DNA from: JBAZYZ01 sp964361185
GTDB lineage: Bacteria; Patescibacteriota; Minisyncoccia; Phycocordibacterales; VMEP01
Assembly (NCBI GenBank): GCA_964361185.1
Contig: CAYHZS010000003.1
Location: 1-29,726 of the forward strand
Direction of reading: 5' to 3'
DNA: 29,726 bases
In this document: positions 28,014 through 29,726 of the stretch, one piece after another
Numbering within the stretch: position 1 is the stretch's first letter
Layout of the letters: each line of letters opens with the position of its first letter
Made by a program: the position numbers and the translations under genes
The notes under the pieces: generated by a model
The model's input: the letters and a program-made list of their open reading frames with translations, nothing else
The model's database searches: none
What the model was told of the DNA's origin: nothing

Positions 28014-29384
28014 TCATCCTCTAAGTTCTGTTTCTTCCACAAAATGCACCACTTTCACGGTAATTCCTGGCGCAGAGAGACTCACTCCATCAATCAAAGC
28101 TGTAGCAGAAATCTCTCCAAGAACCGATTCCATTTCGGCCTCCTCTTCCTTGAAAGACGGAGAGAATATCCCCGTTGTACTTACTGGGCCGATATTTCCT
28201 TTCACTGCCCATTTGGCTGAAGAAGTAATGTCACGCTCCGTGCCGTCGCTCAGGACCAATATAAGCTTAAGGGGAATTTTTGAATCTTCCATTATGTCCG
28301 CGCCGGATTGGATACCCTTGATGTAGGCTCTGGTCGGTTTTGCTGTTGATTTAACTGTAGCCGTAGATGGCGCAGTTACCGCTCCAGCTTCAGTCGTTGA
28401 CTTCAAATCTGTATCAACAGTAGTTTTCGGCGTATCTTTAGTCTCGGTATTTGCTTCTTCTTCAGCTTCTTCCTTTTCAACCTCTTTTTTTATTTCTTTT
28501 AGACGCTCGACGGATTTTTCAATCGTCTTTTCGATTTTTATTTCATCGATTTCACTCTTCGTCTCTTTTTTTAATTCCTCTCGTCTCCTCTCGTTTAATT
28601 CGCGCATTTTTTCACGCATTCCTATGTCGCTTCCCTCCTCATCCCTCATCTCGGAAATTATTTTGCCCATTTCTTCGTCCGCCGACTGGTTTTCCCTAAC
28701 CCACTTGGCGTCCGTAATAATACTCGGAGCGGAAAATACAGCGAGTGGAGCGGGCGTTGCCGCGATTTTCTCCATATCCGCGTCTTTGACTTCAATTATT
28801 GTTTTCGAAATAAGGGACGCTTCAGTCTCTTTTTTTATCTTCCCCGTTTTAGGATCAACCACCGCCACCTTTACCTCGTTTTCCGAGCCCAAAAACATTG
28901 ATTTGCCGGCGATATATTCCGTGCCAAAAGATGTGCCCCGCACTGTCGCTACCGCGCTTGATGTTTTCACTTGCCAAACCGAAGCGGAGCCAACCAATGC
29001 TATAACTTTGGACCAGACTTTCCCTCCCATGAGCGTAACTTTTACGGAAAGTGTTTCCGATTTCGGTTCAAAATAACTTTCATCAATTTTAATCGTAGTA
29101 TCGGAATCAGCACGCAAAATTGACCCGTCGGGAAAATGAATGATTGCTTGCCCATCCTTCGACACATACAAAGTCATGCCAGAAAATACTTCGTCTCCGC
29201 TTGAAAGTTCCTTCATGTTTTCACCCGCGCGGGATACAGCCGGCCTTATAACTTCAAGCCAAGCCGTCCTCGGAGTATCAATGGTTAGCACCGGCTTATT
29301 CTCCTCTCTGCCGGTAAAAAATAGGAACGCGGAAATTAGAGCGACGATTCCTATTATTATCAAGACAAGGGTTTTTCTTGCCAT
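28014..29384 (-). CDS. FecR-domain surface protein with coiled coil and Ig-like C-terminus
   Basis: The 456-residue protein has an N-terminal membrane anchor (LVLIIIGIVALISAFLFF, 6-23) and an extracytoplasmic FecR domain at about 60-200 (AIIHFPDGSILRADSDTTI, then VATVRGTSFGTEY, the family hallmark). A long charged coiled coil (about 235-310) and a Thr/Ala-rich linker (315-350) follow. A C-terminal Big_2-like Ig domain (about 352-445; LVLSDGTERDITSSAKW, GIFSPSF) ends the protein. FecR domains sense or bind ligands in the periplasm in envelope signalling. The gene directly precedes the CHASE2 cyclase, an arrangement I recall from other bacteria, so the two probably form one sensory unit. Confidence 0.85.
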   Translation of the reverse strand: MARKTLVLIIIGIVALISAFLFFTGREENKPVLTIDTPRTAWLEVIRPAVSRAGENMKELSSGDEVFSGMTLYVSKDGQAIIHFPDGSILRADSDTTIKIDESYFEPKSETLSVKVTLMGGKVWSKVIALVGSASVWQVKTSSAVATVRGTSFGTEYIAGKSMFLGSENEVKVAVVDPKTGKIKKETEASLISKTIIEVKDADMEKIAATPAPLAVFSAPSIITDAKWVRENQSADEEMGKIISEMRDEEGSDIGMREKMRELNERRREELKKETKSEIDEIKIEKTIEKSVERLKEIKKEVEKEEAEEEANTETKDTPKTTVDTDLKSTTEAGAVTAPSTATVKSTAKPTRAYIKGIQSGADIMEDSKIPLKLILVLSDGTERDITSSAKWAVKGNIGPVSTTGIFSPSFKEEEAEMESVLGEISATALIDGVSLSAPGITVKVVHFVEETELRG

Positions 29385-29403
29385 AGCGTTATTATTGACT
29401 ATT

Positions 29404-29412
29404 ATTATACCA
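29404..29412 (-). promoter_or_regulatory. Extended consensus -10 promoter of the FecR-cyclase operon
   Basis: TGgTATAAT on the minus strand, 19 nt before the FecR-protein ATG. Perfect -10 plus TG extension; predicted leader about 12 nt. Confidence 0.6.
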
Positions 29413-29470
29413 CACTAAACTTCTAATGAAATTCGCTTTGGGGCGAGATTGAGCCTTGCTCAAAATACAG

Positions 29471-29726
29471 TCAACTTCTGGTAAAAACGAACGACGCTAT
29501 AAGAATAAGGGAAAGAACCCCTAAGACGATTCTGAGAGAGTCCTTGAATTCCCTGCGGGACAAAACGACATACAGGGCGAGCAAGGACCCGTAATTTAAA
29601 ATCATAAACCATGGAGTGCCCCAAGAAAAGCCGTTTACTTCAAGGTTTGAAACCGGCCAAAGAAAGGGAGTTGGAAAAAATTTGTAAGAATGAGTGGGTA
29701 TATCAATCAATATGTGAAGCGGACAG
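29471..29726 (-). CDS. Membrane-bound metal-dependent hydrolase (YdjM/DUF457-like), C-terminal fragment
   Basis: The reading frame enters from the right edge, so only the last ~84 residues are seen. It opens with PLHILIDIPTHS, a His-x3-Asp-x3-His arrangement typical of the LexA-regulated/YdjM-type membrane-bound metal-dependent hydrolases. FLWPVSNLEVNGFSWG follows, and then two hydrophobic helices (WFMILNYGSLLALYVVL and LRIVLGVLSLILIASFVF). The N-terminal metal ligands lie outside the window. It is probably a complete gene in the genome. Substrate is unknown for the family. Confidence 0.7.
   Translation of the reverse strand, partial: CPLHILIDIPTHSYKFFPTPFLWPVSNLEVNGFSWGTPWFMILNYGSLLALYVVLSRREFKDSLRIVLGVLSLILIASFVFTRS

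Noticed and set aside
27426..28220. 264-codon plus-strand open frame
   Set aside because: It lies antisense across the cyclase and FecR genes, which have clear domains and catalytic residues. The frame's protein has no recognisable features, and no start signals are present.

Overview
This window looks like a piece of chromosome from a Candidate Phyla Radiation bacterium, most likely a Parcubacterium (Patescibacteria). The evidence is trimmed housekeeping proteins (L13 of 114 aa, AlaRS of 616 aa with no C-Ala domain), very tight same-strand packing, a paired actin-like ATPase and bitopic surface protein, a sigma-region-4/winged-helix protein of a kind I associate with this radiation, near-absence of Shine-Dalgarno sequences, and spacers made of 7-bp repeats. 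TAA, TAG and TGA all terminate recognisable full-length proteins, so the code is standard. No rRNA, tRNA, CRISPR array or insertion sequence was seen. No stretch longer than 300 bp lacks a gene.

Layout, nearly all on the minus strand. (1) 1-5994: infA-rpmJ-rpsM-rpsK-rpsD-rpoA-rplQ-rplM-rpsI-grpE-dnaK, a translation/transcription cluster running into the protein-folding genes; dnaK meets the window edge and carries an in-frame TGA. A ~210-bp element is duplicated in front of rpmJ and rpsK. (2) 6028-8646: actin-like ATPase plus bitopic surface protein. (3) 8759-14300: a small unknown gene, alaS, an MgtC-family membrane protein, an SDR sugar-nucleotide enzyme, mnmA and a DEDDh exonuclease. (4) 14328-20647: mltG, a large CPR membrane protein, the sigma-r4/winged-helix protein and leuS, which carries an inserted Nudix domain. 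(5) 20688-24307: small membrane and surface proteins, ychF, and two plus-strand genes, one an orphan with its own promoter, strong ribosome-binding site and terminator. (6) 24382-26243: a tight operon of three small membrane proteins and an NAD(P)H-quinone-type flavoprotein. (7) 26267-29384: a FecR-domain protein followed 1 nt later by a CHASE2 class III adenylate cyclase. (8) the 3' end of a membrane-bound metal-dependent hydrolase at the right edge.

Three patterns stand out. First, a Nudix hydrolase domain sits inside the LeuRS editing domain. Second, at least four spacers are built almost entirely from exact 7-bp tandem units, two or three of them arranged as palindromes, and similar heptads appear in frame inside mnmA and leuS. 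Third, nine genes have a TATAAT-like box only 6-10 nt before the start codon, which predicts widespread leaderless mRNAs. All functional statements come from reading the sequence and recalling protein families; no database search was run.
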